A stretch of DNA of 9,045 bases, taken from an uncultured Acetatifactor sp. GTDB taxonomy: Bacteria; Bacillota; Clostridia; Lachnospirales; Lachnospiraceae. The stretch is from the NCBI GenBank assembly GCA_910580225.1, contig CAJTXE010000044.1, positions 1-9,045 on the forward strand, read 5' to 3'. Below, in pieces: positions 1 to 6,791 of the stretch. A program made the translations under genes and the position numbers. The notes beneath the pieces were generated by a model that saw only the letters and a list, made by a program, of their open reading frames with translations, did not search any database and was not told the origin of the DNA. Within the stretch, counting starts at the first letter, position 1; every line of letters starts with the position of its first letter.

Positions 1-70
1 TTCGATAAGAATTTCCATATCTAGATTCTTACCAAAAAGGAACCATTTTTTACCATAGACACAAACTTTT

Positions 71-697
71 TTACACTACCTCTGTGTTTAAGGAAGCGGC
101 TGTTTCTAAAAATAGAAATGCCAGCACATAGTCTGCCCGCCTTTCCCGTATTTTTCCTGCTATCACTTTTTGGGTTTCCATTGCACCGATTGTTATTATC
201 TGCCCTTTTATCCGCAGTTTCTCCAGCAGCTCCGGTATTGCTGTGATCTTGTTTGTCTTTTTCTCCACTGCTTTTTGGCCAAGACAAAAACCGTCTTCTT
301 TACACCATGCTGACACGATATGGGATGGCTTCCCTTCTTTGGTGTTGTTTCCGCGCATCGTTTTCCCATCAATGCAGATGATCTTTTTTATCATTTTCCC
401 TGCCCCTCGGTTTAGCAATTCCTGTCATTTCACATAGAGCTGCTGCAAGACATCCGGCGAGAGTGTTCCCATGACACGTCGCAGCGTATCATGAGATACC
501 GGCCCATTTTTTAATTCTATATAGTTCCTTAAATAATCCTGGAAATTCTCTGCAAACAAGGCCATCTCAATCCAATCATCCGCATTTGATAATGTAGCAA
601 CAAGGACAATTGCTAAAATATCTTTTAGTTTATGCCGTACTTTTTTCTCCTGTCGTTTATCCTCAATGTACTCCAACCATTGTAGCAATTCCTCCAT
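71..697 (-). pseudogene. Decayed ISAs1-family transposase (truncated, in-frame stop)
   Basis: DDE transposase remnant. The first 90 residues (697-425) match the DDE_Tnp_1-associated N-terminal domain of ISAs1/H-repeat proteins (HKLKDILAIVLVATLSNADDW; PVSHDTLRRVMGTLSP). A TGA at 427-425 stops it, and the same frame continues with QELLNRGAGK and then the catalytic-core start IICIDGKTMRGN (first Asp codon 370-368). The TGA sits where this family usually has Trp, so it looks like a TGG-to-TGA nonsense change. The second catalytic motif, normally TIDAMGTQ, reads TIGAMETQ (codon 187-185 is GGT, one base from Asp). After RADYVLA the match degrades (about 125-71, perhaps with a frameshift) and nothing recognisable follows to position 1. 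The family is usually about 370 aa; about 200 remain. The start ATG at 697 has an AAAGGGG site upstream. It cannot encode an active enzyme. Family assignment is confident; the details of decay are read directly. Confidence 0.88.
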
Positions 698-1026
698 AAT
701 TACGCCCCTTTTTCTTTTATCATATCAGAAAAGAAGCGTGTTCACAATTTGTTTACTTATGCGTTTGTCGTGGTGCAGTACATAATCTACTTGACATTAA
801 AATCGTTCCATTGTAATATTTAAATAAAATCTTACTAATGTAAGAATTGGTAAGAATGGAGAAAAAGCAGAGGATAAGTGGAGGTTCATGTGAAAAGTAA
901 GTGTAGGAGAAGAAAGAATAAAATCTTATGGTTACTTATGATATGTATGAAATTTTTACAGTAAAACAGAGGAAAATCCGATTTTGGTTATAGGCATGGT
1001 AGAAGATGTAAAAGGGAGAGGAGGAA
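698..1026. other. Intergenic leader region with no convincing gene
   Basis: This 329-base gap separates the minus-strand transposase remnant from the plus-strand lipoprotein operon. It holds the promoter at 791-819 and then a purine-rich leader of about 200 bases. Two short plus-strand reading frames lie in the leader. One is GTG 890 to TAA 964 (24 codons) after a GGAGG site, with a Lys/Arg-rich start and a short hydrophobic run (KILWLLMICMKFL) resembling the start of a lipoprotein signal. The other begins at ATG 996 with residues VEDVK, echoing the VEDVK start of the second gene of the operon at 2326. Neither continues into a protein. They may be scars of a lost paralogue or chance. Confidence 0.6.
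791..819 (+). promoter_or_regulatory. Predicted sigma-A promoter of the lipoprotein operon
   Basis: A perfect -35 TTGACA (791-796) is followed after 17 bases by TAATAT (814-819). An overlapping TGTAAT at 812-817 is closer to consensus, but its spacer is only 15. The surroundings are AT-rich. Transcription would start near 826 and leave a 5' leader of about 200 bases before the first gene. No operator-like inverted repeat overlaps it. It is predicted from sequence only. Confidence 0.55.
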
Positions 1027-2322
1027 GTGATTATTTTTTTGGAAAAGATAAACAGGCTTTGGAAAGCCGGATTAATCGGAAAGAATAAAAAAGCTCCGTT
1101 ATTTGCAATGACAATGTTAATATTGCCGACATTGGCGGGGTGCAGCGATAGGACACCGGAGGTATCGGATATTGAGATAACTCAGCAAGGCAGTGAAGTA
1201 TATTCTTTTGATAAAAAGGATTCTGCTGGTATGGAATGTATAGCTGAGATTCTCGATGAAATTTATGAGGAAGCAGTAAGTACAGATACATTGGGAAGCC
1301 TGGATATGATGCGGCGCATGGTTGCCAGACTCGGTGAAAACGGTTATGTGGCTGTTGACAATGGGAATCAGATTGACATGACACAGGCAGAGCAGGCTTT
1401 CGATTTTTGTAAAGCAGTAGATGAAAAAGAGATGGACGAATTGACCATTATAGTGGTTATGGAGATGGGGATTCGTAAATTTGATTTGAAAACAGAGGAC
1501 GGTAATGTAAATATTGTCAGGGGATATTATCAATATGACCAGAATGGCAGTTTGCAGAACAGAAGTACAGTAAGCTACCCGGCGGACTTCTGGCAGTATA
1601 CGGAGGAAGGATATTTAATCTTTGAGGGGAGTTACTTTTTAGATGAAAATTATATATTGACATTAAGCGACACACCGGAACATACGATGCTTCGGATTTT
1701 GCCTTTGGATGAAAAGTGCAGGGAATATAACCGAAAGTATATCCTACCAGTTGGTTATGAACAAAACAACCTGTTTCTCTGTAATTGGAGCGAGGACGAT
1801 TTTGGGGATTTGGACTTTTACGATTTATTTGACAGGTTCTATCCAATGATATACAGCCAGCCAGTGCCTTACATGGCGGATGAAAATTTAGGAGTTGGCG
1901 CTGTTTACCAAATACAGGGAGAACTATTTGAAAATGTGATTAGAGCATATTTCAATATGGATCGTGAAACGCTCCGTTCGAAAACAACATATCTTTCAGA
2001 GCTTGCAGCCTATGAGTACAGACCACGAGGTTTTTACGAGGTGGAGTATCCGGATATTGCGTATCCGGAAGTAGTGGGTTATAGGGAGAACGAGGATGGG
2101 ACAGTTACGCTTCATGTCAATGCGGTATATCCGGGTGGAAATATGTCTAAGGAGTTTTCACACACAACCGTAATCCGCCCATTCAGTGAGGGTAGTTTTC
2201 AGTATGTATCGAATGAGATTATCTTGTCGGAAGGAGACCAGGATATTTGGTGGCATTCCAATCGGTTGACGGAGGAAGAAAGGGAAAATCTTTTCCCGAA
2301 AGAGGTTTATGGAGGGACTTGA
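1027..2322 (+). CDS. Predicted lipoprotein, paralogue 1 of a three-member family, unknown function
   Basis: Extracytoplasmic protein of 431 aa, probably lipid-anchored to the outer face of the membrane. A positively charged stretch (GKNKKAP) precedes a hydrophobic segment ending in the lipobox LAGC with Cys39, so the mature protein would start there. The rest is acidic and aromatic-rich with no enzyme motif I recognise. Residues about 350-400 hold NEDGTVTLHVNAV and then SFQYVSNEI, patterns repeated in the genes at 2326 and 4347. I recall similar Lachnospiraceae proteins being labelled DUF6070, but that name is from memory. The start is uncertain: GTG 1027 lies only 2 bases after AGGAGG (1019-1024), too close for a normal site. 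TTG 1039 in the same frame would give MEKINRLWK and Cys35, at a rather long 14-base spacing. It is the first gene of the operon; the next starts 3 bases after its stop. Confidence 0.85.
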   Translation: MIIFLEKINRLWKAGLIGKNKKAPLFAMTMLILPTLAGCSDRTPEVSDIEITQQGSEVYSFDKKDSAGMECIAEILDEIYEEAVSTDTLGSLDMMRRMVARLGENGYVAVDNGNQIDMTQAEQAFDFCKAVDEKEMDELTIIVVMEMGIRKFDLKTEDGNVNIVRGYYQYDQNGSLQNRSTVSYPADFWQYTEEGYLIFEGSYFLDENYILTLSDTPEHTMLRILPLDEKCREYNRKYILPVGYEQNNLFLCNWSEDDFGDLDFYDLFDRFYPMIYSQPVPYMADENLGVGAVYQIQGELFENVIRAYFNMDRETLRSKTTYLSELAAYEYRPRGFYEVEYPDIAYPEVVGYRENEDGTVTLHVNAVYPGGNMSKEFSHTTVIRPFSEGSFQYVSNEIILSEGDQDIWWHSNRLTEEERENLFPKEVYGGT

Positions 2323-2325
2323 ATA

Positions 2326-3600
2326 GTGGAAGATGTAAAATGGCTTTTAAAAAGGTATGGTTCTCTTATTGCGCTAATGGCAATCATTGTTATAACAGGC
2401 AGTATTGTTTGGGGGAAAAGAGATACGAAAAGGAACGCAGAGGAAGTGTGGGAACATCCGGTTGTAATCGAAAGTACGGAAGCTGTAAAAGAGGATGAAT
2501 CAATAGAATGTTTTGTGGAAGAGTCCCCAAATTCTGCCGAAGCTCCCATAGGAGAAAAATCGGAACCTGTCAGTATATTGACAGCAGAAGAAGAACAGGG
2601 TTTGCAGGACGAGGCAATGTCGGCAGCGGAGCAGTGCATGGAGCTTTATAAGGAGATTGAAATTGCATATCCTGGAACGGAGTATTCCCGAATTGAGAGT
2701 TTTTCTGAAAAACAGAGAAAAGATGTGGTAAAGCGGTTGGGAGAACAGGGGTTTGTAAGTGTTTCTGATGATATGAACATGGAAAACTATCAGAAAATGG
2801 AGGATTTTTATTCTGCTTATATTTCCGGCAGCGATGCGATGGTTACAGTGTTTGACGTATACACAGAGGGGAATATAGGTGCGTTGACATTTATTCATAG
2901 AAACGGGAAAATACAGTCCTTTTATGTGTCGGTAGGCTGGCGGGAAGGCGGCATACCGGAAATAGAAGGTTTTGGGAGCAATGATCTGGAGGAGATAAGG
3001 CTGACAGAGAAAGGGTATTTTATTTATACAAATACCGAGGTGGTAGCACATGGAAATCTGCGGGAATATTACAGGGTAAAGCCATTATCGGATGAATGCA
3101 GGGAGCTGACAAGAAAGTACATATATGGACTTAGCTTCGTGAATTATAATATGCTTGTAACAAACTGGGATGCCGACAATGTGGAGAAAATTTTAATGCC
3201 CCGTATGTTTGAGGATATATACCGGGTATACACAAATGAGCCTTTCAGGGCAGAAGGAGGTCTGATTCCTGCGGAGATTTATGAGCGTGTTATGACTGCC
3301 TGTTTTCCGGTATCCGTAGAACAGGTGAGGGAATATTGCGGTTATCATGCAGATGCGGGCGGTTATGAATATGAAATGATATTTGCAAGACAGTTTCCGC
3401 CTTTTGGGGAAGTGGTAGATTACAAACAGAATGAAGATGGGACAATCACCCTTTATGTAGATGGAGTCTGGATTGATTACAATTCGGATTATGCTTTTAC
3501 AAATCAGATTGTAGTCCAGCCATTCCCGGATGGGACATTCCGGTATCTGTCTAATACGATTGAACAAAAGGAACTGGAACTGCCACAAATAGGAAAATGA
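2326..3600 (+). CDS. Membrane-anchored extracytoplasmic protein, paralogue 2, unknown function
   Basis: Protein of 424 aa starting at GTG 2326, with GGAGGG (2311-2316) at a good 9-base spacing. A short basic start (VEDVKWLLKRYG) leads into one hydrophobic helix (SLIALMAIIVITGSIVWG, residues about 12-29), followed by Lys/Arg. There is no lipobox Cys, so it is probably held by an uncleaved signal anchor, unlike its two lipoprotein paralogues. An acidic linker (about 35-90) precedes the shared domain. Landmarks are ENYQKMEDFYSAYISG (about 160), ECRELTRKYIYGL (about 260), NEDGTITLYVDGV (about 369-381) and FRYLSNTIE near the end. The family name DUF6070 is a recollection only. It lies in the same operon, 3 bases after the preceding stop and 15 before the next start. 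No catalytic motif is visible; a ligand-binding or sensing role is possible but unsupported. Confidence 0.85.
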   Translation: MEDVKWLLKRYGSLIALMAIIVITGSIVWGKRDTKRNAEEVWEHPVVIESTEAVKEDESIECFVEESPNSAEAPIGEKSEPVSILTAEEEQGLQDEAMSAAEQCMELYKEIEIAYPGTEYSRIESFSEKQRKDVVKRLGEQGFVSVSDDMNMENYQKMEDFYSAYISGSDAMVTVFDVYTEGNIGALTFIHRNGKIQSFYVSVGWREGGIPEIEGFGSNDLEEIRLTEKGYFIYTNTEVVAHGNLREYYRVKPLSDECRELTRKYIYGLSFVNYNMLVTNWDADNVEKILMPRMFEDIYRVYTNEPFRAEGGLIPAEIYERVMTACFPVSVEQVREYCGYHADAGGYEYEMIFARQFPPFGEVVDYKQNEDGTITLYVDGVWIDYNSDYAFTNQIVVQPFPDGTFRYLSNTIEQKELELPQIGK

Positions 3601-3615
3601 AGGAGGGACATTGGA

Positions 3616-4305
3616 ATGTGGAAGAAGAAATTTATTTTACCGGTTCATATGCTGCTATGTGTTATTTTGTTTTGTGTCTGCGGAAAAGAAGAGGAAAGTC
3701 AGTATATCGTACCAGAATGGGAAGATGCTTATAAGGAGATTGTCCGCAACATGGAAAGCTATTTGGCAGATCCATATGTCCTCCGGCAAGAACTTAAACA
3801 GGTAAACAGTGATTCTTATATCGGCTATATCGGGATACACGATTTTGATGATGATAGTGTTCCTGAATTGATCATGGGGGATGATATATCAATAGGGATA
3901 TTTACCTATGAGGATGGCATGATAAAAAAGATTGCAGATTTGTATGAACCAGAGGATTGGGGCGGTATTAACGGAGTGCATTACAGGGAAAACACGATTA
4001 TCCTTGTAAATAACGGTTCGGATGGGAGCTGCTATGTCTGTCTTTCATACCACGATGGAGAATATGTAACGGGGGTTTTTGACGAATATAATCCGGATAC
4101 GGCGACTGTCAATGGAAAAGAGGTTACAGAGGAAGAATTTAAAATGTGGTTCGATTTAGTGGGATTGTCAAGGGATAGTTCCATTCCCCGCAGCAGGATG
4201 AAAAAAGAGGATGGAATCGTCACAGCTCTTGTAATAGATGCAATCCGGCAAGAAGATGAATATATTCTGATTGAAGACTTGGATTTTAGCGCAATAAAGT
4301 GGTGA
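3616..4305 (+). CDS. Small predicted lipoprotein with calcium-loop-like acidic motif
   Basis: Protein of 229 aa starting at ATG 3616, with GGAGGG (3602-3607) 8 bases upstream. The start WKKKFILPVHMLLCVILFCVC is a lipoprotein-type signal. Its lipobox (FCVC, Cys22) is poor, but it aligns with the better LCAC signal of the gene at 4347 (KKKRILPIIMLMCIVLLCAC), which supports lipidation. The mature part has YIGIHDFDDDSVPELIMGDD at residues 71-90. This resembles the D-x-D-x-D/N-G-x-x-EL loops of many clostridial surface lipoproteins, which fold like calcium-binding or beta-propeller repeats. After it come beta-strand-like stretches (ISIGIFTYEDGMIKKIADL). It is not a paralogue of the neighbouring large proteins. 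It is third in the operon, 15 bases after the previous gene and 41 before the next. Function is unknown; calcium binding is inference. Confidence 0.85.
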   Translation: MWKKKFILPVHMLLCVILFCVCGKEEESQYIVPEWEDAYKEIVRNMESYLADPYVLRQELKQVNSDSYIGYIGIHDFDDDSVPELIMGDDISIGIFTYEDGMIKKIADLYEPEDWGGINGVHYRENTIILVNNGSDGSCYVCLSYHDGEYVTGVFDEYNPDTATVNGKEVTEEEFKMWFDLVGLSRDSSIPRSRMKKEDGIVTALVIDAIRQEDEYILIEDLDFSAIKW

Positions 4306-4346
4306 TGCATCGGGTGTACATAAGGGCAAAGATTTGAGGTGCGATT

Positions 4347-5684
4347 ATGAAGAAAAAGAGGATATTGCCGATTATCATGCTGATGTGCATCGTTTTGTTA
4401 TGCGCCTGTAATCATAACAGGAAAAGTATGAAAAACGAGTATGCTGAACAAGCCGGAGAAAAGGAATATGCAGAAAGTACAGACAGGGAAGCAAGGACAG
4501 ACAGGGAAGCAGACACAGACCGGGAAGCAGGCACAGACAGGCATATAGCAACACCCTCCGGGTATCCCTCTATGCCATATGGTAATAAGGAAAAAGGCTA
4601 TGATCTTCCAATAGATGCAAGGCAAAGAGCAGAAGCGGAAGAAGATTGCAAGGAAATGATGGGGCTTATATTGGAGTTATATAAAAATGCGGATAAAGGC
4701 GGTGCATCCAATGTTGTCCTTGCAGATGAAGTCATAGATCAGATGGTGGAAAAGTTGAAAGCCACCGGATGCCCGGTCACAATAACGGAAATATATTCTA
4801 ACATGGAAAACTACATGAAACTGGAAGATTTTTTAAATGCTGCCGCAGCAGGCAGAGGAGGTTCGGCAGTTGTTTATGAGATCCATTCAGACGGCGGTAT
4901 CGGGAGATATCAATACGCTTATGATGGAAAGGATATGTACGTTTTATCCGCAAAAGCCGCATGGAGTGATGATAATAAGCCTGTGATAACCTATATTTCC
5001 TATACCCGTATGAAAGAATGGAGATTTACGGAGAAAGGATATTTCTGCTATGAGTTATGCGTACCGGAATCCCCGGAAGTTACTGAAATAGTGGATGGGA
5101 GCTGCATGGTCAGGGTAAAGCCCATTACAGAAGAAAACAGGGAAATGTCGGAAAAATGTGTGCTTGGATTAGCCTATCAGGGAAACAATCTTTTATGTTC
5201 TGACTGGGATGCAGACCATATGGAACATTTGGATTATAATGGGATGTATGAATATTTATATGCAATGAAATATCAGGAGCAGTTTCCTTTGGAGGATTAT
5301 CCGGACGGGATACCAAAAGGCGAGTTTGAGCGCCTGATTATGGAATATCTTCCGGTAACGGCAGAGGAGATACAAAGCTATGCGGTATTTGATGAAGAAA
5401 AACAGACTTATGCATGGGTAAGGCTTGGCTGCTTCAATTATGACCCCACCTATTTTGGAACTTCATTTCCAGAGGTTACAGATATCAGGGAAAACAAAGA
5501 CGGAACGGTTACTTTAACTGTGGATGCGGTGTGCAGCATGATTTTATGTGATGATGCGGTGATAACACATGAGCTTACAGTGCGGTTTTCAGAAGATGGC
5601 GGCTTTCAGTATTTGGGAAATAAAATTCTGGATGATGGGATTTCAAATATACCGGAATACCAATACAGGATTGTCAGAGAGTAG
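4347..5684 (+). CDS. Predicted lipoprotein, paralogue 3 with repeat linker, unknown function
   Basis: Lipoprotein of 445 aa, ATG 4347 with GAGGT (4336-4340) 6 bases upstream. The signal is clear: KKKR, a hydrophobic core (ILPIIMLMCIVLLC) and the lipobox LCAC with Cys21. Residues about 30-65 form a charged, probably flexible tether that includes about three TDREA-type hexapeptides encoded by an 18-bp tandem repeat. The globular part matches the genes at 1027 and 2326. Landmarks are NMENYMKLEDFLNAA (about 152), FTEKGYFCYEL (about 228), LCSDWDADHMEHLDY (about 288), NKDGTVTLTVDAV (about 383-395) and FQYLGNKIL. It is closer in layout to paralogue 2 than to paralogue 1. It is the last gene of the operon. 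No clear intrinsic terminator with a T-run follows; the repeat element starting at 5702 lies 17 bases downstream. DUF6070 is a possible label from memory. No enzymatic residues are recognised. Confidence 0.86.
   Translation: MKKKRILPIIMLMCIVLLCACNHNRKSMKNEYAEQAGEKEYAESTDREARTDREADTDREAGTDRHIATPSGYPSMPYGNKEKGYDLPIDARQRAEAEEDCKEMMGLILELYKNADKGGASNVVLADEVIDQMVEKLKATGCPVTITEIYSNMENYMKLEDFLNAAAAGRGGSAVVYEIHSDGGIGRYQYAYDGKDMYVLSAKAAWSDDNKPVITYISYTRMKEWRFTEKGYFCYELCVPESPEVTEIVDGSCMVRVKPITEENREMSEKCVLGLAYQGNNLLCSDWDADHMEHLDYNGMYEYLYAMKYQEQFPLEDYPDGIPKGEFERLIMEYLPVTAEEIQSYAVFDEEKQTYAWVRLGCFNYDPTYFGTSFPEVTDIRENKDGTVTLTVDAVCSMILCDDAVITHELTVRFSEDGGFQYLGNKILDDGISNIPEYQYRIVRE
4479..4544 (+). repeat. 18-bp tandem repeat inside the lipoprotein linker
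   Basis: Three full units and a partial fourth begin at 4479, 4497, 4515 and 4533. The consensus is ACAGACAGGGAAGCA plus three variable bases. Units are in frame and encode TDREA-x, giving a highly charged hexapeptide linker just after the lipid anchor. The period is a multiple of three, so copy-number change would alter linker length without breaking the gene. Confidence 0.85.
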
Positions 5685-5701
5685 TCAGAAAAAATGTCTG
5701 G

Positions 5702-5872
5702 TATAAGGTAACAGTTTAGACAGCTTCTCCCGTGAAGTCAATAATTGCAATGTGTCCGCGGACACATTTCTATCCAATTTTGCGAGACTTGTGAGCGCCA
5801 AAATCCATGTCTTTCGCGTTTTGTGTGCATCTACGTAACGGTTCAGCGCCCTGTCTGAACTGTTACCTTATA
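5702..5872. repeat. MITE-like intergenic element with 22-bp terminal inverted repeats
   Basis: The left end (5702-5723, TATAAGGTAACAGTT then TAGACAG) is the reverse complement of the right end (5851-5872) at 21 of 22 positions, bounding 171 bp. A third partial copy of the core, GTAACGGTTCAG (5835-5846), pairs with CTGAACTGTTAC (5855-5866), so the right end also forms its own hairpin with an 8-base loop. A perfect 20-bp palindrome lies inside. No protein is encoded and no obvious target-site duplication flanks it. The organisation fits a miniature inverted-repeat element or a structured intergenic repeat. My impression that similar sequence recurs in Lachnospiraceae genomes is from memory. It may also slow or end transcription of the upstream operon, although no T-run follows the hairpins. 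Confidence 0.7.
5749..5768. repeat. Perfect 20-bp palindrome
   Basis: AATGTGTCCGCGGACACATT reads identically on both strands. It is GC-rich at its centre (CCGCGG) in an AT-rich region. It lies inside the 171-bp inverted-repeat element. As RNA it would have no loop, so it is more likely a DNA-binding or structural site of the element than a terminator. Confidence 0.85.
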
Positions 5873-5904
5873 AGTGGGCAAAAGCGGTATGGATTTTATG
5901 CCTA

Positions 5905-5933
5905 TTGCAAAAACCTTTGAAACCTGTTAAAAT
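5905..5933 (+). promoter_or_regulatory. Predicted promoter of the tetR-MFS operon
   Basis: The -35 TTGCAA (5905-5910) is followed after exactly 17 bases by TAAAAT (5928-5933), which is preceded by TGT, an extended -10 feature. Initiation would be near 5940, inside the operator that begins at 5932, so a bound repressor would block RNA polymerase. Confidence 0.65.
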
Positions 5934-5960
5934 AGTTATTGACCAAGAGTCAATAACTAT
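5932..5960. promoter_or_regulatory. 29-bp inverted-repeat operator, probable TetR binding site
   Basis: Perfect 12-bp arms ATAGTTATTGAC (5932-5943) and GTCAATAACTAT (5949-5960) flank CAAGA. The site overlaps the end of the -10 box and the expected transcription start, and ends just before the AGGAGG site of the tetR gene. Position and symmetry are typical of an autoregulating TetR-family operator. That the adjacent TetR protein binds it is inference, though a strong one. Confidence 0.82.
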
Positions 5961-5978
5961 AAGGAGGTGTATGGAATA

Positions 5979-6791
5979 TTGGCTAGACCTGCAAAAAAGA
6001 CACCAGAACAATGGAAAAAGGAAATACTAAATGCAGCACAGAAACTGTTTATCTCCAAAGGGTACGAAGAAACCTCTGTTTCTGACATTATGGATATGGT
6101 AGGCGGGGCAAAAGGAATGTTTTACCGTTGTTTTCAAAGCAAAGAGGAAGTAATGTACACATTAGGTAATCAGATGTTTTTCGAGGACAACCCATTTGAA
6201 GCCGTCAAGGGGAGGGATGACTTGAACGGTCTGCAAAAGATCAGGTCATTGCTTGCGCTGAATCAGTCGAACGCTGAACGAAACCAGATCAATATGCAGG
6301 CAGTCCCGATTTTGAAAGACCCGCATATTTTGGCGGCGGCAGTTGCGGAAAACAGACGTATATTAACGCCCTTGTGGTTGGAATTGTTAGAGGAGGGAAA
6401 AAAGGACGGTTCTATCAAGACGGAATACACAAAGGAGCTTTCCGAGCTTTTGCCGCTGATCAACTTCTGGTTCATGCCCTCGGTATTCCCTGCCACAGAG
6501 GAAGAACTGTATCATAAATACCATTTTGTGAAAGAAGTATTCGCTTATATGGGACTGCCGCTTTATGATGATGATGCGGCGTCCTTTACGGAAAAATGTA
6601 TTACTGATATTGCAGGAACACCCTGCGAGCATGTCTCTATGCCAGAGAAAGTAGATAAAATGAAAGGAACACCCTGGGGGCATACCTCTATGCCAGAGAA
6701 TGCAGGCAAAATGAAGGAACCCCCCTGTGGGTATACCTTTATGCCGGAGATAGCCGACAATGATAATGTAAAAGGAGGGGATCAGCTATGA
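5979..6791 (+). CDS. TetR/AcrR-family transcriptional regulator with tandem-repeat C-terminal tail
   Basis: Cytoplasmic DNA-binding repressor, probably of its own operon through the operator at 5932-5960. The TetR helix-turn-helix spans residues about 13-60: KKEILNAAQKLFISKGYEETSVSDIMDMVGG, then AKGMFYRCFQSKEEV in the recognition helix and helix-4 region. The ligand-binding half follows to about residue 205. I chose TTG 5979 (MARPAKK) because AGGAGG lies at 5962-5967, 11 bases upstream. The in-frame GTG at 5967 overlaps that site, and the ATG at 5971 is in another frame that soon stops. At 270 aa it is about 60 longer than usual TetR proteins. The excess is three 17-residue repeats (213-263) built on GTPxxHxSMPE. 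The stop overlaps the MFS start (ATGA), and the next gene's AAAGGAGGGG site lies inside this gene's 3' end. The inducer is unknown; drug or bile-like toxic compounds are typical for such pairs. Confidence 0.92.
   Translation: MARPAKKTPEQWKKEILNAAQKLFISKGYEETSVSDIMDMVGGAKGMFYRCFQSKEEVMYTLGNQMFFEDNPFEAVKGRDDLNGLQKIRSLLALNQSNAERNQINMQAVPILKDPHILAAAVAENRRILTPLWLELLEEGKKDGSIKTEYTKELSELLPLINFWFMPSVFPATEEELYHKYHFVKEVFAYMGLPLYDDDAASFTEKCITDIAGTPCEHVSMPEKVDKMKGTPWGHTSMPENAGKMKEPPCGYTFMPEIADNDNVKGGDQL
6615..6767 (+). repeat. Three 51-bp tandem repeats in the 3' end of tetR
   Basis: Units at 6615-6665, 6666-6716 and 6717-6767. The first two agree at 42 of 51 positions; the third is more diverged. They are in frame (17 codons each) and encode GTPCEHVSMPEKVDKMK, GTPWGHTSMPENAGKMK and EPPCGYTFMPEIADNDN. 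They lie after the end of the normal TetR fold. Confidence 0.88.

Noticed and set aside
425..427. TGA in the transposase read as recoding (Trp or selenocysteine)
   Set aside because: Other genes in the window end in TGA and use TGG for Trp. The same pseudogene has other damage, so a nonsense mutation is simpler.
25..857. Inverted 11-bp match ATTCTTACCAA (25-35) and TTGGTAAGAAT (847-857) flanking the transposase remnant, possible IS ends
   Set aside because: The match is short, does not extend well on either side and is AT-rich, so chance is plausible. It is also not a terminal repeat I know for ISAs1, and the right copy lies beyond the lipoprotein promoter.
996..1090. Short frame from ATG 996 running into the first lipoprotein gene
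   Set aside because: It stops after about 30 codons, overlaps the real gene in another frame and has no good ribosome binding site.
2282..2297. GGGAAAATCTTTTCCC as a terminator
   Set aside because: It lies inside the coding end of the first lipoprotein gene, its loop would be only 2 bases, and the next gene starts 3 bases after the stop.
3611..3805. Alternative plus-strand frame over the small lipoprotein
   Set aside because: It is a short TTG-started frame over the 5' part of the 229-aa gene, which has the better ribosome site spacing and a clear signal peptide.
6563..6760. Minus-strand frame opposite the tetR repeats
   Set aside because: It is a shadow of the in-frame repeat, with no ribosome binding site or recognisable domain.
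6615..6767. 51-bp repeats as a CRISPR array or as zinc fingers
   Set aside because: Units are head to tail without spacers and are in frame with tetR, so they are not CRISPR. Cys and His positions are not kept in all three units, so a zinc finger is not supported.
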